A stretch of 64,000 bases of DNA from Trichomonas vaginalis G3 (GCF_026262505.1 NC_067206.1:27853896-27917895); one strand, 5' to 3'; shown: positions 19,432 to 29,734, counted from the first letter of the stretch. Made by a program: numbers and translations. Notes: generated by a model from the letters alone, not told the origin.

Positions 19432-21075
19432 TCATTGAACTCTATACCATGCGAATACAGTCATAAATGGTGGCATGTAATCTTTACTTTGTCCCGTTGT
19501 TTGTGTATATCCTGAAACGCGATGTGTATGGTTTCCTTCTCCCTGAGTGTCACTCCAGTAACAATTTATGGCAAACTTAACGTTGTCTTTAACATCATAT
19601 CCTTTACCTTTTGTCATTCCTGACCAATCCCAATATCTATGCTTATGCCAACCCGCTTGAGATGTACTTAAATCTATGTAGTGACTGTGTGCAGGTAAAT
19701 TTTCACCTGTAATCGTTTTACTTCCCCCTGTTTCCTTTGAAGAGTTTGCACAATACAAAAACCTGTCGACTATTTGTTCCCATGCACCAACACCAAACAT
19801 TGCTTGAGGACCTCTCACATCCATAGATGTATAAATAGAACCTACTGGGTTCATTAAATCAAACATATGAGATAATATAGGATTGTCTCTTTTGAACTTA
19901 AAATATAGTGTAACTATTTCGGGTTTCTTCTGGTTTGTGTCAGAATATTTTTTATAATATAATCTTATGTTTTCAGGGTATGTAAAATCTTGACTATAAT
20001 ATTTATTTTTGTCATCTATATAATAATATACTATTCTCGTTTTTTCTATTGCATTATATCTTTTATATCTATAATAATCTAAATATAATGTTTGCTTTTT
20101 TGGGTCTACACGTGCGTCAACACCATAGTCATAATAATACGGTGCTGGAGCTATGTTAGACAATGTCATATCCGTCATTTCATAAACTCTTAAATATTTC
20201 TTTTGTTCGTCTCCATATAAGTTTAAGTAACAGTTGTTGTCTAATGGAACTTTAACTTGTGTGTCATCATTCTTTTTATAACTTACATACATTTCATTGT
20301 TATTTTTCGGAATGAGTTTACACCGCATACCATTTTTTAAGGAATGTACCAATTGCCCTCTAAAATATTTATTTTCTTCATAGACGGAAAAGTCACCAGC
20401 AATAGTTTCAATATTTTTAGTTGTTCCTATCAAACTTTGGTATATTTCATTCACATATTCTTTATTTGCTTTCTTCTCTAACTCATCGTTAACATAAGTT
20501 TTATCTGCTTTAAGGTCTAAACATTCTGAAACCCATCCTGTATCAGCTTTAGTTTTTAAAATCTTCGATGTCCGTTCATGGTACCATTCAACCCTTTCGA
20601 TAATTTCATTATCTTTTTCATTAACATATTCCTTATCTACCTTCTTCATTAACTCACTATCCACATATTCCTTATCTGCCTTCTTCATTAACTCACTATC
20701 CACATATTCCTTATCTGCTTTCTTCATTATGTCATTTAGGAAACCTTTTATGAATTCCTCATTTAAATTAAATCTTCCAATCTTCAAAACTTTGGGAAAT
20801 GCATTTAATGCGTAATATCTTTGTTCTTCTGGTGGAATTGATGTTATATCATCCGTTATTCCTTTAATTTTTGAATTCATAAATAAAATTTCTTTTATAT
20901 TTGATATCACTGCACCACCCTTGCAAACGAATTCAAAATGGTCATTTTTCAATACTATCTCCAAATCTCCATATTTCAACCTTTGTGTTTGTTCTGCCGT
21001 CTTTGAATTATATGCATATATGGCGTATGTAATGGTCTGTGCCTTAAGTTGTTGTGGTTGCTGTTGTTTAATCAT
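19432..21075 (-). CDS. Outer Polinton: phage-like fibre / receptor-binding protein
   Basis: The 547-residue protein has a short N-terminal beta-rich part, then three short tandem repeats around MKKADKEYVDSEL (residues about 120-160) and two more of the same kind, typical of a trimeric fibre shaft. A beta-rich middle follows. The C-terminal about 150 residues follow the phage tail-collar/gp10-like pattern: NPVGSIYTSMD, WEQIVDRFLYCANSS, GGSKTI, LPAHSHYI, GNHTHRVSG and PPFMTVFAWYR. A protein with the same layout is in the inner element. In phages this domain sits at the tip of adhesion fibres, so I infer a virion surface spike. The gene is downstream of the minor-capsid-like locus on the same strand. 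Confidence 0.75.
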   Translation of the reverse strand: MIKQQQPQQLKAQTITYAIYAYNSKTAEQTQRLKYGDLEIVLKNDHFEFVCKGGAVISNIKEILFMNSKIKGITDDITSIPPEEQRYYALNAFPKVLKIGRFNLNEEFIKGFLNDIMKKADKEYVDSELMKKADKEYVDSELMKKVDKEYVNEKDNEIIERVEWYHERTSKILKTKADTGWVSECLDLKADKTYVNDELEKKANKEYVNEIYQSLIGTTKNIETIAGDFSVYEENKYFRGQLVHSLKNGMRCKLIPKNNNEMYVSYKKNDDTQVKVPLDNNCYLNLYGDEQKKYLRVYEMTDMTLSNIAPAPYYYDYGVDARVDPKKQTLYLDYYRYKRYNAIEKTRIVYYYIDDKNKYYSQDFTYPENIRLYYKKYSDTNQKKPEIVTLYFKFKRDNPILSHMFDLMNPVGSIYTSMDVRGPQAMFGVGAWEQIVDRFLYCANSSKETGGSKTITGENLPAHSHYIDLSTSQAGWHKHRYWDWSGMTKGKGYDVKDNVKFAINCYWSDTQGEGNHTHRVSGYTQTTGQSKDYMPPFMTVFAWYRVQ

Positions 21076-21099
21076 TTATTATGATTTAAAAATAAATAT

Positions 21100-21811
21100 T
21101 TAATCCGTTATCTCATCACCTATTTTTTCTATTTGAAATTGCCATAATATTTCATTCATGAATTCTAAATCACAATCAAATAGGTCAGTTATTCTAAATT
21201 TAATATTTGATAAATCTTTTGAATGAAGAATAAATGAATTCCCAGATAATTGAAACGGATATGATAAAGAAAATATGTTTAAGTTGATGGATAAAATGTT
21301 TTGTATTGATGGGTAAGAGTTAGGGTCTAATGTTTGATGTGAAAATCTCATTGGGTATTAACTTTATCACATTTGATTAAAATGAAATTGGAACCAGTGT
21401 CAGAATACAAAACATCCCCAACATCTTTTTCAAAATTTAATATCCCCAACAATGAACGAAGATGAGGAGTACAAAATTTAATTTTCAGCGGAAATTTAAT
21501 AAGGTTATTTATTTCATCAAGTTCAAAAAAGTTTATCAGGTTTTTGATTTAAAATTTTCTTCATACCATACGATAAATGATTCATTGAAATAACTTAAAA
21601 TCGTGTTAATATCCCATTTCGTTATCACATTATTTATATACATATCATACGTTTTTTCATGGTCATCTTTAATAAATGATATATAATCTGAAGGGTCTAA
21701 AAGAATGGGATTAAATTTACCACTCACAGAAACGAGAGTAACATTATAAATTCCGCTAACTGTTAAATTTAATTCACAGCTATTATTCGAAATAATATTG
21801 ATAATTGACAT
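21100..21811 (-). pseudogene. Outer Polinton: minor-capsid-like locus
   Basis: Short beta-rich coding stretches here resemble, in pattern and position next to the fibre gene, the 280-residue protein at 33447-34289 of the inner element (an N-terminal run of alternating hydrophobics and a C-terminal W-x-F/I-x-I strand set). I read it as the same gene, decayed, with about one or two breaks. A single jelly-roll penton-like role is an inference. Confidence 0.4.
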
Positions 21812-21832
21812 TTTTTTATTACGATTAAAAAT

Positions 21833-22312
21833 ATGGTAAAGCGTTATTTTCCAGTGATAAATAAAACTAGGATAAGATTACCTCAAGAATTCATAAATTC
21901 AACGAATAAGAAATTCATTCATGTTATAAATTTTAGTGTTTTCAGAAAATATGAGTCAATGTCATATTCATCATCGGGTTATATTTCACTTCATTCAAAT
22001 TTAGTTCAATCAAACCCATATAATGACCATTTCATAAGATTTTCAGATGGTATTAAAAATGTAATTGATAGATTAAAATATGAACAGATTGACAATATCG
22101 AATTTTTGGAATTTTGGTTTAAATATCCCGATGGAAAAAAGATTGAAGTTAAAGATAAAGCTGATACTATAACAAAAACAATTACAATGACCGATCCAGA
22201 TAGTGGGGAACAAAAAGAAATAAAACAAACGATAGAAACTGGTGAAAGGTCAATTATTATTGATTATGATTCAAAGGATTATTATTCAATAATGTTAATG
22301 CTTGAATATTAA
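21833..22312 (+). CDS. Outer Polinton: unknown beta-rich protein
   Basis: The 159-residue product starts MVKRYFPVINKTRIRLPQEF and is beta-rich, with an LPQEFI segment near the N terminus. The inner element's protein at 50846-51916 has LPRDFI in a similar place, so the two may be related. It runs divergently from the locus at 21100-21811 with about 20 bp between them, which implies a shared promoter. No known domain is visible. Confidence 0.5.
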   Translation: MVKRYFPVINKTRIRLPQEFINSTNKKFIHVINFSVFRKYESMSYSSSGYISLHSNLVQSNPYNDHFIRFSDGIKNVIDRLKYEQIDNIEFLEFWFKYPDGKKIEVKDKADTITKTITMTDPDSGEQKEIKQTIETGERSIIIDYDSKDYYSIMLMLEY

Positions 22313-23010
22313 ATGGCCTTAACAAAGAATTTTTCAAGTGATATTTTATATTCATCAACTATTTTATTATAAATATCATTATATGTTAAATGTAGTTGCA
22401 GTTGTTGTTCCATTTTTGATATCTTAATTGTGCTAATATCCTTTATAGGATTTATTTTTGCAACTGTTCCGCAGCATGAAACCTCATCATCTATGAAAAA
22501 TTGAATCTTCACGTCTGAATCCTGAACATCACAAAGAATGGCAATAATGTGAATTAATGATTCATAAGGTAAAATAATTAAACCGGATTGATCAATTAAA
22601 TTTATTATTGAATCATAATTATCAGTTATTATATCACGGTAAATTTTCATTAATTCAGAATTAATGTCTATTTTATATGGTGCATTGCGACTGGAATCGT
22701 AGATTCCTGGGTTCTCGATGTTTGATGAAAGAGGTGGGGGGTATGTTGGATATGTGGGAATTTCAACGGGTTCTTTACCGGGTTCAGATAAAATGATTGG
22801 GTCTCCATTCTCATGGTTTTCTTCATTCTCCTCCTTTTTCGGTAAGTCACGAGTTAATAAATTTGGTTGAGTTGCTGACCTTGTTAATTCAGGGCTAACA
22901 TTAACTTTAACATTTTGAATAATTCGTGATTTATCATCATTTACGTTATAACCAACCGTAATCTCTGCTTTTGCGTTAGTGTTCTTTTGACTAGTGAAAC
23001 GTCTTCTCAT
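22309..23010 (-). CDS. Outer Polinton: conserved protein shared with the inner element
   Basis: The 233-residue protein has a low-complexity N-terminal half with YPPPLSS and an ordered C-terminal half with ILPYESLIHII, SCCGTVAKI and a closing amphipathic helix. The inner element's 193-residue protein at 43719-44300 has the same order (YPPPLSP, ILLPKPDLEEVV, TCCGIPPPFSKI). Two homologues in two independent Polintons make it a core gene of this lineage. Function is unknown. The 3' end overlaps the preceding gene by 4 bp. Confidence 0.6.
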   Translation of the reverse strand: MRRRFTSQKNTNAKAEITVGYNVNDDKSRIIQNVKVNVSPELTRSATQPNLLTRDLPKKEENEENHENGDPIILSEPGKEPVEIPTYPTYPPPLSSNIENPGIYDSSRNAPYKIDINSELMKIYRDIITDNYDSIINLIDQSGLIILPYESLIHIIAILCDVQDSDVKIQFFIDDEVSCCGTVAKINPIKDISTIKISKMEQQLQLHLTYNDIYNKIVDEYKISLEKFFVKAI

Positions 23011-23119
23011 TTATAATCGAATAAAAAAAATATATTTAAACTTTTATTTTGCTGGAACTTTTGAATCTATTATTCCCTGTATTTGTTCATGAAGTTGATT
23101 TTTAGCATTTTCATCGAAA

Positions 23120-23686
23120 TTAATAAGACCTAATATATTCATTAATTGCATTCTTATAATCATCTGATTTCTCAAATTTTCTTTTATCTGATTCCTTAAC
23201 TAAATCATAAGTTAAACCTCGTTGCTGATATAATGGTTTCTTAATTAAATCTTTGAATGCTTGAGATAAAGCACCTGATGCAATTCTTGCTACTATAATT
23301 GGTTGGAATTGCTGTTTAAGTTCATCTTTAACATTTGCGAAAACTGGATCGAATAAAGCAACTTTAAAGAATTTCTTAGCTGGAATTTCAGGTCTCAAAT
23401 TTGCATATTGACCATCAAACTGGTTAGAATATTGTGGTAATCCATCCGGTCCCTCTTCAATAGCATTTAATTCTTCATTGAAATAAGAATATGGATTACG
23501 ACGGTATGAATTAATTGGACCATTTTCACCTTCTCCAATGTATTGTTTAACAGCTTTTCCATTTTCATCAAATTGCATAGGATAACATTCATTATATGCT
23601 TTACGTTTAGGATAATCAGATACAGTTAATTTATACCCATTTATGACTTTAATATTACCTTGACCATCAGTAACGAAAAACTTCAT
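23120..23686 (-). CDS. Outer Polinton: unknown 188-residue protein
   Basis: This soluble, basic protein starts [17 protein letters not shown]. Its middle is rich in Asn, Tyr and Gly, and its C-terminal half is helical. It abuts the next upstream gene (23687-23941) without a gap, which suggests co-expression. No known family is visible and I see no counterpart in the inner element. Confidence 0.5.
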   Translation of the reverse strand: MKFFVTDGQGNIKVINGYKLTVSDYPKRKAYNECYPMQFDENGKAVKQYIGEGENGPINSYRRNPYSYFNEELNAIEEGPDGLPQYSNQFDGQYANLRPEIPAKKFFKVALFDPVFANVKDELKQQFQPIIVARIASGALSQAFKDLIKKPLYQQRGLTYDLVKESDKRKFEKSDDYKNAINEYIRSY

Positions 23687-23941
23687 TTATACCATCAGGT
23701 TTTCCATTTGGACCCGTAATGCTTCGTGTGCTTCCCAATTTGGACCATGACGTTTGGCATATGCTTGAGCTTCTGGTAATGTTAAAACATTTCTCATTTG
23801 TTTAACATCTTTTTGAAGACCAGCAACAATATGAACTAATTCTTTCATTCCATCAGGAACTTTCATAGTTCTATTATATGCACCTTTTTGTTTGTCCCTT
23901 GTTTTAATGGAACCTGTAGAAGATTTGCTATTTTCTGTCAT
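23687..23941 (-). CDS. Outer Polinton: unknown 84-residue protein
   Basis: The product has a basic N terminus, then a helical segment ([19 protein letters not shown]) suited to a short coiled coil. The stop is directly followed by the ATG of the gene at 23120-23686. Function is unknown. Confidence 0.45.
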   Translation of the reverse strand: MTENSKSSTGSIKTRDKQKGAYNRTMKVPDGMKELVHIVAGLQKDVKQMRNVLTLPEAQAYAKRHGPNWEAHEALRVQMENLMV

Positions 23942-23984
23942 GTTTAATTATAAATAAAAAATAAAAATTAATTATAAAAAGTTA

Positions 23985-24830
23985 ATCAAATTTAACACAT
24001 CCTTTATTTAAATCAACTATTATTTTCCCATGTTCTCCTAATTGCTGATATGTGTGGTAAAGTTCATTAATGCTCATTGGTAATTCACTTGATAAAGCAT
24101 AACGTTCAACTGTTGACGACTAAACCCACTGAAAATGAAAAGGGTTGAATAGATTTGATTTAATGTTTGTGCTTAATGCTTTGAAATATTTGAACAGCCA
24201 TGAAGAATGAACACTGAATGTGTCGACATTGAGTTAATAACTGATTAAAAATATGATTTCTCATTAGTTATTAGTTTTGATTTCACGGCATCATCTAGAA
24301 AAATTAGTGAATGCAAAAATTCTCTATCAAATTTGAAATAGAAAGTGTTTCAAATAATTCATCCGCGTTGTTTATCAATAATTTTATCCTCTAATCCTTG
24401 CTTCTTGATTGTATTATATAATTCTTTATACATTAAAAAAGTTTTTTATAATCTTCTGCTTCTTCTTGTGATAAATAAATAATTGGAATTTTGATTAAAT
24501 GCTTTAAAGATTCAAATGTATCATCTGAAGGTGAACCTGAACGGTTGATATAACACATGTGAATGGGGGGAAGTGTTAGCAATAATGTAATTTGTTTTAA
24601 TATCGTTAATGTTTTACCTTTATTTTGTTTACCAATTGCTGCAGTGTTGAATTTAAGTAACATTCAGAATATGGAATTTTCATTAATTTTTCCTTAGATA
24701 GAGCATTTCTATTATCACTCAATGCTTCATTAATCATATCATCTACGTATGTATTATATACTCCCGCTAATTCTTCATAAGGAGTGATGAATTTAAATCC
24801 ATTTAATCAAAATAAATTTATAATTTTAAA
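23985..24830 (-). pseudogene. Outer Polinton: packaging ATPase relic
   Basis: Separate coding remnants show a P-loop-like IGKQNKGKT and, near the 3' end, a segment (LYHTYQQLGEHGKIIVD) that resembles the end of the inner element's ATPase (LWNKYKELP...YMEVHIVAG). The whole locus is a fossil of the FtsK/HerA-type genome packaging ATPase, with several breaks. Confidence 0.6.
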
Positions 24831-26420
24831 CATTTCTATTCATCAATATTCATCATATGAACTTCTATACTGCGGTGGTGTACCTGTTGGATGATATTTC
24901 AAACCTTTCATCTGGTCCATGTCCAATATGTAGTCCTAGTAAACCAAACCTGAGGAGGATTTGTCACTTTTGAACAGTAAGTGTCATTTTCACCCTGAAT
25001 GATTGGATAGGCTTTCACTTGTACTGTAACTTGGTGAATTGAAAGTTTCTAATCATCAAAAGAATATACCCGCTCCATCACGTTGAACTGAATAGTGCAT
25101 AAGAATGAAGTTTGATCTTTCCATGTTCTAGTTAATGGCTTGCCATCATCATCATTTAGTGGTCTAGTTAATGATCCTCGTATTCTTCCGTGCATTCATT
25201 CACTCCACTAAATCAGTTGAAGCATACGTCACCACTGTGGTCATCGCTGATCGGGGAAGTTTCTGGAATCTATAGTGACCTGAAGACCTCGAAGCATTGG
25301 ATTTTCTGTTCTGTTTGCATTCTTCGGAAATGTTAACACTACATCTGTAACATTATGAAGAGCGTATGAGAAATCTGAGCTGATACCTTCAGGAGTGATG
25401 CAAACTCCATTTAGTGAACGAACGTCAATATGTTGAGCTGGAATCATGAATGGATCTTCCTTACTGAATAAACGTGGTATTGCTTTAACTGATTCTTCAA
25501 TTAAACCATATCTGGTGTAATACATTTATCTCTAAAACTTCATCTTTGTGCATGAAATAATACGTCTTCAACTGTTGCGTCAGCAGATGTAGCGGCTAAG
25601 CTTGTAATTAATTTGCAGGAAGTCCGATTTGTTGGAATTTGCGATCATATTTTAAACATGATTCATAATCTTTTCATAATTTCATCAGTTATCTTTTCAT
25701 AAACATAATTTTGTAAATCAGCAACTCTTAACGGGTCAACCTGACAAAATACTAAAGTATCCCTGAAAACATAATATTTAAGAATGATTTCACCAAATGA
25801 TTTAGGATAATCATCGAACGCCTGAAATGCTAACAAATCATTTACCGGAATAATCATATCAAAAGTGATATCATTAACTATCTTCTTGAAAACTTCGAAG
25901 GGTCAATATATTTACCACATACTGAGTTATCATATTTTTGAACATTATTATATAACGAATGAAACAAACTTTTTAACTTTCCTTTCTGATTTTGGTTTAT
26001 ATGTTGCAAATGCGAAAGATTCACGGGCACAATCCATCTGAAGATAACCGGCATCACCTCTTTCGGTTTCTACTTCTAATTGTTTAAAGCTTTGATTTGA
26101 TGATTTGTTAACCAACGAATAAACGCATGCATTTAAAAGCGGCATCACATGTGAAAGCTTTATTTGAAACTAGAGTTGCTTTAACTTGCGTTTAATATAT
26201 GTGTCACCTAATTGGTTCACATCATGAGCCGGATTTGTAATTCTTAAATGAGTTGTTTATCATCAAAATATGGAGCATCAGAGTCATAGCATGAACTGTT
26301 TTCTATAATATCTTCTACCATCATTCTTTGCAAATATTTCATTTATCTTTTCGAATGAATGAAACACATTTCCCATTAATCGGTTTTGTGTTTGGCACTA
26401 AATAGTTAGTCGTCATTTAT
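24831..26420 (-). pseudogene. Outer Polinton: major capsid protein relic
   Basis: Scattered coding remnants include a stretch with FSYALHNVTDVVLTFP, then NPML and LQVTID. This is the same pattern as the inner major capsid protein's FTPLYVNTIYTLFKK, NPLF and IQLNCG. The order of pieces agrees with one gene on the - strand. Many breaks; a fossil. Confidence 0.6.
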
Positions 26421-26482
26421 AATTAATAAAATCAAAATTAAAAGATGAAAATGAATTTTTTAATTTAATGAAATAATCAACT

Positions 26483-26698
26483 ATGGCTGCAGGATTCTTT
26501 AAGAAACTGTGGGATAAAGTAAAAAGAGGAGCGCATAAAGTTTGGGAAACAATGAAGAAAGGAGCAAATTGGATATTTAAGAATAAAGAAGCAATTAGTG
26601 ACGTTGCTGAATCAATAACGCCAAAAGCTGCCCCAATAAGAGAAATTTTAAATAAAGGAGAAAAAGTTTATCAAAGACTTCAACCGATACTAAGATAA
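26483..26698 (+). CDS. Outer Polinton: small amphipathic protein, paralogue A
   Basis: The 71-residue product begins MAAGFFKKLWDKVKRGAHKV, a strongly amphipathic cationic helix with an aromatic face, and continues with a second Trp-containing helix. Its first eleven residues equal those of the gene at 26723-26959, which faces it tail to tail. Such helices are typical of membrane-active minor virion proteins (adenovirus protein VI is the known analogue); a lytic role is inference only. Confidence 0.6.
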   Translation: MAAGFFKKLWDKVKRGAHKVWETMKKGANWIFKNKEAISDVAESITPKAAPIREILNKGEKVYQRLQPILR

Positions 26699-26722
26699 AA
26701 ATAATATTTATTTATTTTTCCA

Positions 26723-26959
26723 CTAACCACCTCCTATTTTATTAAGTATTCCTTCAGCTATTCCACCAATTGCGTTACCTGCTTGTGCTCCCATCGCCGG
26801 ATTACCTGCTTTTGTACCTAATACGCCACCTATGATAGTTCCTGCCGTTTTCGCTACTGGTGCCAAAAAGTTTGCAACAGGTTTAATAATCTTTTGATGA
26901 ACCCAACTTGCTGCTTTCTTAATTCCATCCCATAATTTTTTAAAGAATCCTGCCGCCAT
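26723..26959 (-). CDS. Outer Polinton: small amphipathic protein, paralogue B
   Basis: The 78-residue product begins MAAGFFKKLWDGIKKAASWV. A Gly/Ala-rich segment (TIIGGVLGTKAG...AIGGIAEGIL) follows that could insert in a membrane. It shares its N-terminal helix with the neighbour at 26483 and the GG/GA-rich style with the inner element's protein at 49510-49917. A membrane-active or core-associated virion protein is a reasonable guess. Confidence 0.6.
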   Translation of the reverse strand: MAAGFFKKLWDGIKKAASWVHQKIIKPVANFLAPVAKTAGTIIGGVLGTKAGNPAMGAQAGNAIGGIAEGILNKIGGG

Positions 26960-27025
26960 TTCTGATTTAATATTAATTAAAAAATATATTTCATCACTTA
27001 TATTCTAATTTTTATTTAATGATAA

Positions 27026-27146
27026 ATGAAACCGATTTTAAAAATAAATGAAACAAAGGAGGAAGAAATAAATGAAAGTGAAAATGTTCAACAAAAAATA
27101 AACGTTGTTAAACCAATTACTGAAATAAAAATTTTTTCATCTGTTG
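27026..27146 (+). pseudogene. Outer Polinton: gene interrupted by the inner Polinton (left side)
   Basis: An outer-element coding region starting MKPILKINETKEEEINESE runs up to the left target duplication (CTGTTG, 27141-27146), where the inner element begins. Coding DNA of the same style resumes on the other side at 52140. The insertion therefore hit a gene. Function is unknown; the visible part is acidic, then basic. Confidence 0.6.
27141..27146. repeat. Target-site duplication, left copy
   Basis: CTGTTG directly precedes the AG tip of the inner element and recurs at 52140-52145. Six base pairs is the known Polinton duplication length. Confidence 0.9.
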
Positions 27147-27309
27147 AGTACAGTATACATTGTGCGTCGCCTGTAGCCTACAGCTACAGGCACCGACACA
27201 ATGAAAAAAGTGACAGAAAACTGACACCATACGGGCGCGCATATGTACGCATATATGTGTAAAAATAAACGTTCATATGTAAACTAACCTTTATTCACTA
27301 GCAGGGGCT
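27147..27309. repeat. Inner Polinton, left terminal inverted repeat
   Basis: The 163-bp repeat starts 5'-AG. Near the tip it can fold: CATTGTG (27158-27164) pairs with CACAATG (27197-27203), and inside that GCCTGTAG (27169-27176) pairs with CTACAGGC (27184-27191). AAAAGTGACA is at 27206-27215. The inner end overlaps the last codons of the major capsid gene. Confidence 0.92.
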
Positions 27310-28979
27310 GATAAATCATAATCGTCGAGAAGTACGATAGGTGGTCCCACCTGTTTAATCTGTATGGAGAGGCAAACGTGACGTAAGAAGCATAACACTG
27401 GTTTCTCAGTATATTTAATAGACTCTGCTGTTGGCTTAACTGTAAGCTTATATGTAATAGGTGAATTAGATAACTGACCCTGTTGGAATGTATAATCAGT
27501 TTCGCAAGGGAATCCACATAGGTAATGACCTAAGTCATTTGACTCGATTCCAAATTGAGGGACTGATGTGGTTGTGATAGACCTCATGACATCATAGTTG
27601 AAGCCAACAGTATCGTTATTATTGTTAGTGGCATTTGCCTGCATCTCATAGAAGATTGGATCATTAGATGCTTGAGCCTCAGCGGGTATGTTACCATATG
27701 CTCCACAGTTCAATTGAATTTGTTCAAACAATGGATTTTCATAGGTAGTGTTATAATTAGGTGTTTTCTTAAATAGTGTATAAATGGTGTTCACATATAA
27801 TGGAGTAAATGCTGCCGTGAATGTACAAGGAGTTCCTTCACCTTTAGCCATTGAACCATCCATAGTAATGCAGTCAATTCTTTTGATTGGGAAGTTTAGA
27901 GTCTTTGCCGAATATCTTGTCACCAAATCACTATAGATGTTAGGGTCCAAAGAGAATGAGTTACAGTACGTAATCATTTCAAAGAAGTTTGCATTCTTCT
28001 TAGCGAACTTAATAAACTTGGTACCAAATGATATCGTACTCTTATCGGCAGTCCAAGTTACAGTATCAATAACTTTGATACCTTCATAGATAGGAGTGAA
28101 GTGATTAGTGATTGGAATATAGCTTGTAACATTGGCTTGCATGTTCGGTAATGGTAGAATATCCTGATAACTTAATGGTGTCCAAACCATACCAGCAATA
28201 CTGAACTTAACCTTAAGTTGTAAGTTACCAGCAAACGCTGGAAGGAATCTAATGTTATTAAGTATTAGGAATCTTCTTAGGTCAATCTTGATTGGTATGT
28301 GGAACTTTAATGTAGTTGCACCACTAATTGGTTTATTGAACTCAATAATCTGTCCAGAACGAACTGTATCACATCTATTGAAAACATCTTTATGTCTAGC
28401 CTTACTAAATACATCAACTTTCTTAATAGCTTCTGTTGTAGATGCAGTAGAAGTAATGTAACCTTCTTCTCTAGCATTATCTTGTGTATAAACACTTTTA
28501 CCATTAGCGATTAATTGATATGATTCAACAGCATAGAATGAATCAATGTATCCCAACCAAATTGCTGGAAGATGTGCACATGATTTGCCACCAGCATATT
28601 TAGTATCAATTGCTTTAATTGCTGTAACATTTGATCCTGTAGGAGCTGTCTCAACAGCTCTTTCTTTATATACTTCACCATCATATTTAGGAACTTTTTC
28701 ATCAGCTGGTTCAGTTTCTGTTGTAATTATGCACTCACCATCGACATAACCACTAATGAACGTATTATATAAGTCAATCATGTTCTCACCAGGTGGTGAT
28801 ATGTTAAATGTAATATAACCGTTATCAATAGTATTTGTCGGCATAGCTGGCACTTTTGTTGGGACATATCTATGGTTAGTATCTCCAATAGGAACTGCCC
28901 CATCAACTTGATCGAAATAATATCTTACTTGTCTGATGGAATCAGCAATACTGTATGTATTGAGGTTATCGTTCAACAT
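27291..28979 (-). CDS. Inner Polinton: double jelly-roll major capsid protein
   Basis: The 562-residue protein is beta-rich throughout and of usual Polinton capsid length. It shows features seen in this family: a surface-loop-rich first half, 'IPIKIDLRRFLILNN', 'LQLKVKFSIAGMVW' at the first barrel's end, and in the second barrel 'YVNTIYTLFKKTP' followed by NPLF and IQLNCG. The last pattern recurs in the decayed copy of the outer element at about 25300. I infer the hexon-like trimer-forming capsid shell protein. The gene is at the extreme left end and its 3' end lies in the terminal repeat. Confidence 0.75.
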   Translation of the reverse strand: MLNDNLNTYSIADSIRQVRYYFDQVDGAVPIGDTNHRYVPTKVPAMPTNTIDNGYITFNISPPGENMIDLYNTFISGYVDGECIITTETEPADEKVPKYDGEVYKERAVETAPTGSNVTAIKAIDTKYAGGKSCAHLPAIWLGYIDSFYAVESYQLIANGKSVYTQDNAREEGYITSTASTTEAIKKVDVFSKARHKDVFNRCDTVRSGQIIEFNKPISGATTLKFHIPIKIDLRRFLILNNIRFLPAFAGNLQLKVKFSIAGMVWTPLSYQDILPLPNMQANVTSYIPITNHFTPIYEGIKVIDTVTWTADKSTISFGTKFIKFAKKNANFFEMITYCNSFSLDPNIYSDLVTRYSAKTLNFPIKRIDCITMDGSMAKGEGTPCTFTAAFTPLYVNTIYTLFKKTPNYNTTYENPLFEQIQLNCGAYGNIPAEAQASNDPIFYEMQANATNNNNDTVGFNYDVMRSITTTSVPQFGIESNDLGHYLCGFPCETDYTFQQGQLSNSPITYKLTVKPTAESIKYTEKPVLCFLRHVCLSIQIKQVGPPIVLLDDYDLSAPASE

Positions 28980-28999
28980 CTTTCTCAGCTATAAAAAAT

Positions 29000-29449
29000 T
29001 TACAATCTTCTTATTCTTGGGATTATTCGTCTTATTTGTGGCTGAGGTTTAGGAGGTTCTGGTTCAGGCTCTGGTTCATCATCGAAGTGTATTCTTTTCT
29101 CTTCCATTGATTGAACATATTCTTGATTCTCTTTAGTTTCCTTCTCACGTTCAATTGGGTCCATGTTTGGTTCATTAACTACACTGTTACGTTCTAATAT
29201 CTTTGTCATCATCTCTAACAACATTTTATTAGTATATGCTTGTTCTTCTTCTTTCTTCTCATCAACTTTAGGAGCTTCTTGAACAACAGGAGCTGGGGCA
29301 GGAGCTGGTGAATTCAATGGTGCCTTTCTCTTTCTAACTTGAACTGAACCATTCTTCATATGACAAACATAATATAATGGATGTTGTATTCCTTTAGCTT
29401 CATTCAATATGATTGATTGCTTTTCACTTGGTGAAAGTTTTGACGTCAT
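29000..29449 (-). CDS. Inner Polinton: YYV-MKNG motif protein, copy 1
   Basis: I start this at MTSKLSPSEKQ (29449) rather than further upstream, because the extra N terminus would be Ser-rich antisense-like sequence over a divergent gene. The 149-residue protein has YYVCHMKNGSVQVRKRKAPL near residue 27, then a Pro/Ala linker, a helical acidic part, and ends with a PEPEPEPPKPQP run and IRRIIPRIRR. The gene at 45733-45969 shares the first motif. Function is unknown; the basic tail suggests nucleic-acid or virion-core binding. Confidence 0.6.
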   Translation of the reverse strand: MTSKLSPSEKQSIILNEAKGIQHPLYYVCHMKNGSVQVRKRKAPLNSPAPAPAPVVQEAPKVDEKKEEEQAYTNKMLLEMMTKILERNSVVNEPNMDPIEREKETKENQEYVQSMEEKRIHFDDEPEPEPEPPKPQPQIRRIIPRIRRL

Positions 29450-29483
29450 TTCTATCCTAATAAAATTTTTTACTCCTAACAAA

Positions 29484-29711
29484 ATGACTGAGAATACTTT
29501 CGACAGAGAAGCACTCAAGAATGAACTTCGTGAAGAAATACTTAATGAACTCAAACCAAAAGAACAAACACAAGAAGAGAAACCAGCTAAACCAAAGCGT
29601 AAACTCACAGAGAAACAATTAGCTGCATTAGCAGCTGGACGCGCAAAGAATCCACGAATGATTGCAAAGAAATTGAGAGAAGAGGAAGAAGCTAAGAAAA
29701 ATAATAAGTAA
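29484..29711 (+). CDS. Inner Polinton: small basic helical protein
   Basis: The start at 29484 (MTENTFDREALKNELREEI) gives a 75-residue, highly charged, helical protein with AALAAGRAKNPRMIAKKLRE in its second half. That segment resembles small DNA-binding helices of viral core proteins. It is divergent from the gene at 29000-29449, with 34 bp between the two starts, so a bidirectional promoter is likely. No family is assigned. Confidence 0.55.
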   Translation: MTENTFDREALKNELREEILNELKPKEQTQEEKPAKPKRKLTEKQLAALAAGRAKNPRMIAKKLREEEEAKKNNK

Positions 29712-29734
29712 GTGTTTAGAACTTTAACTTACGT

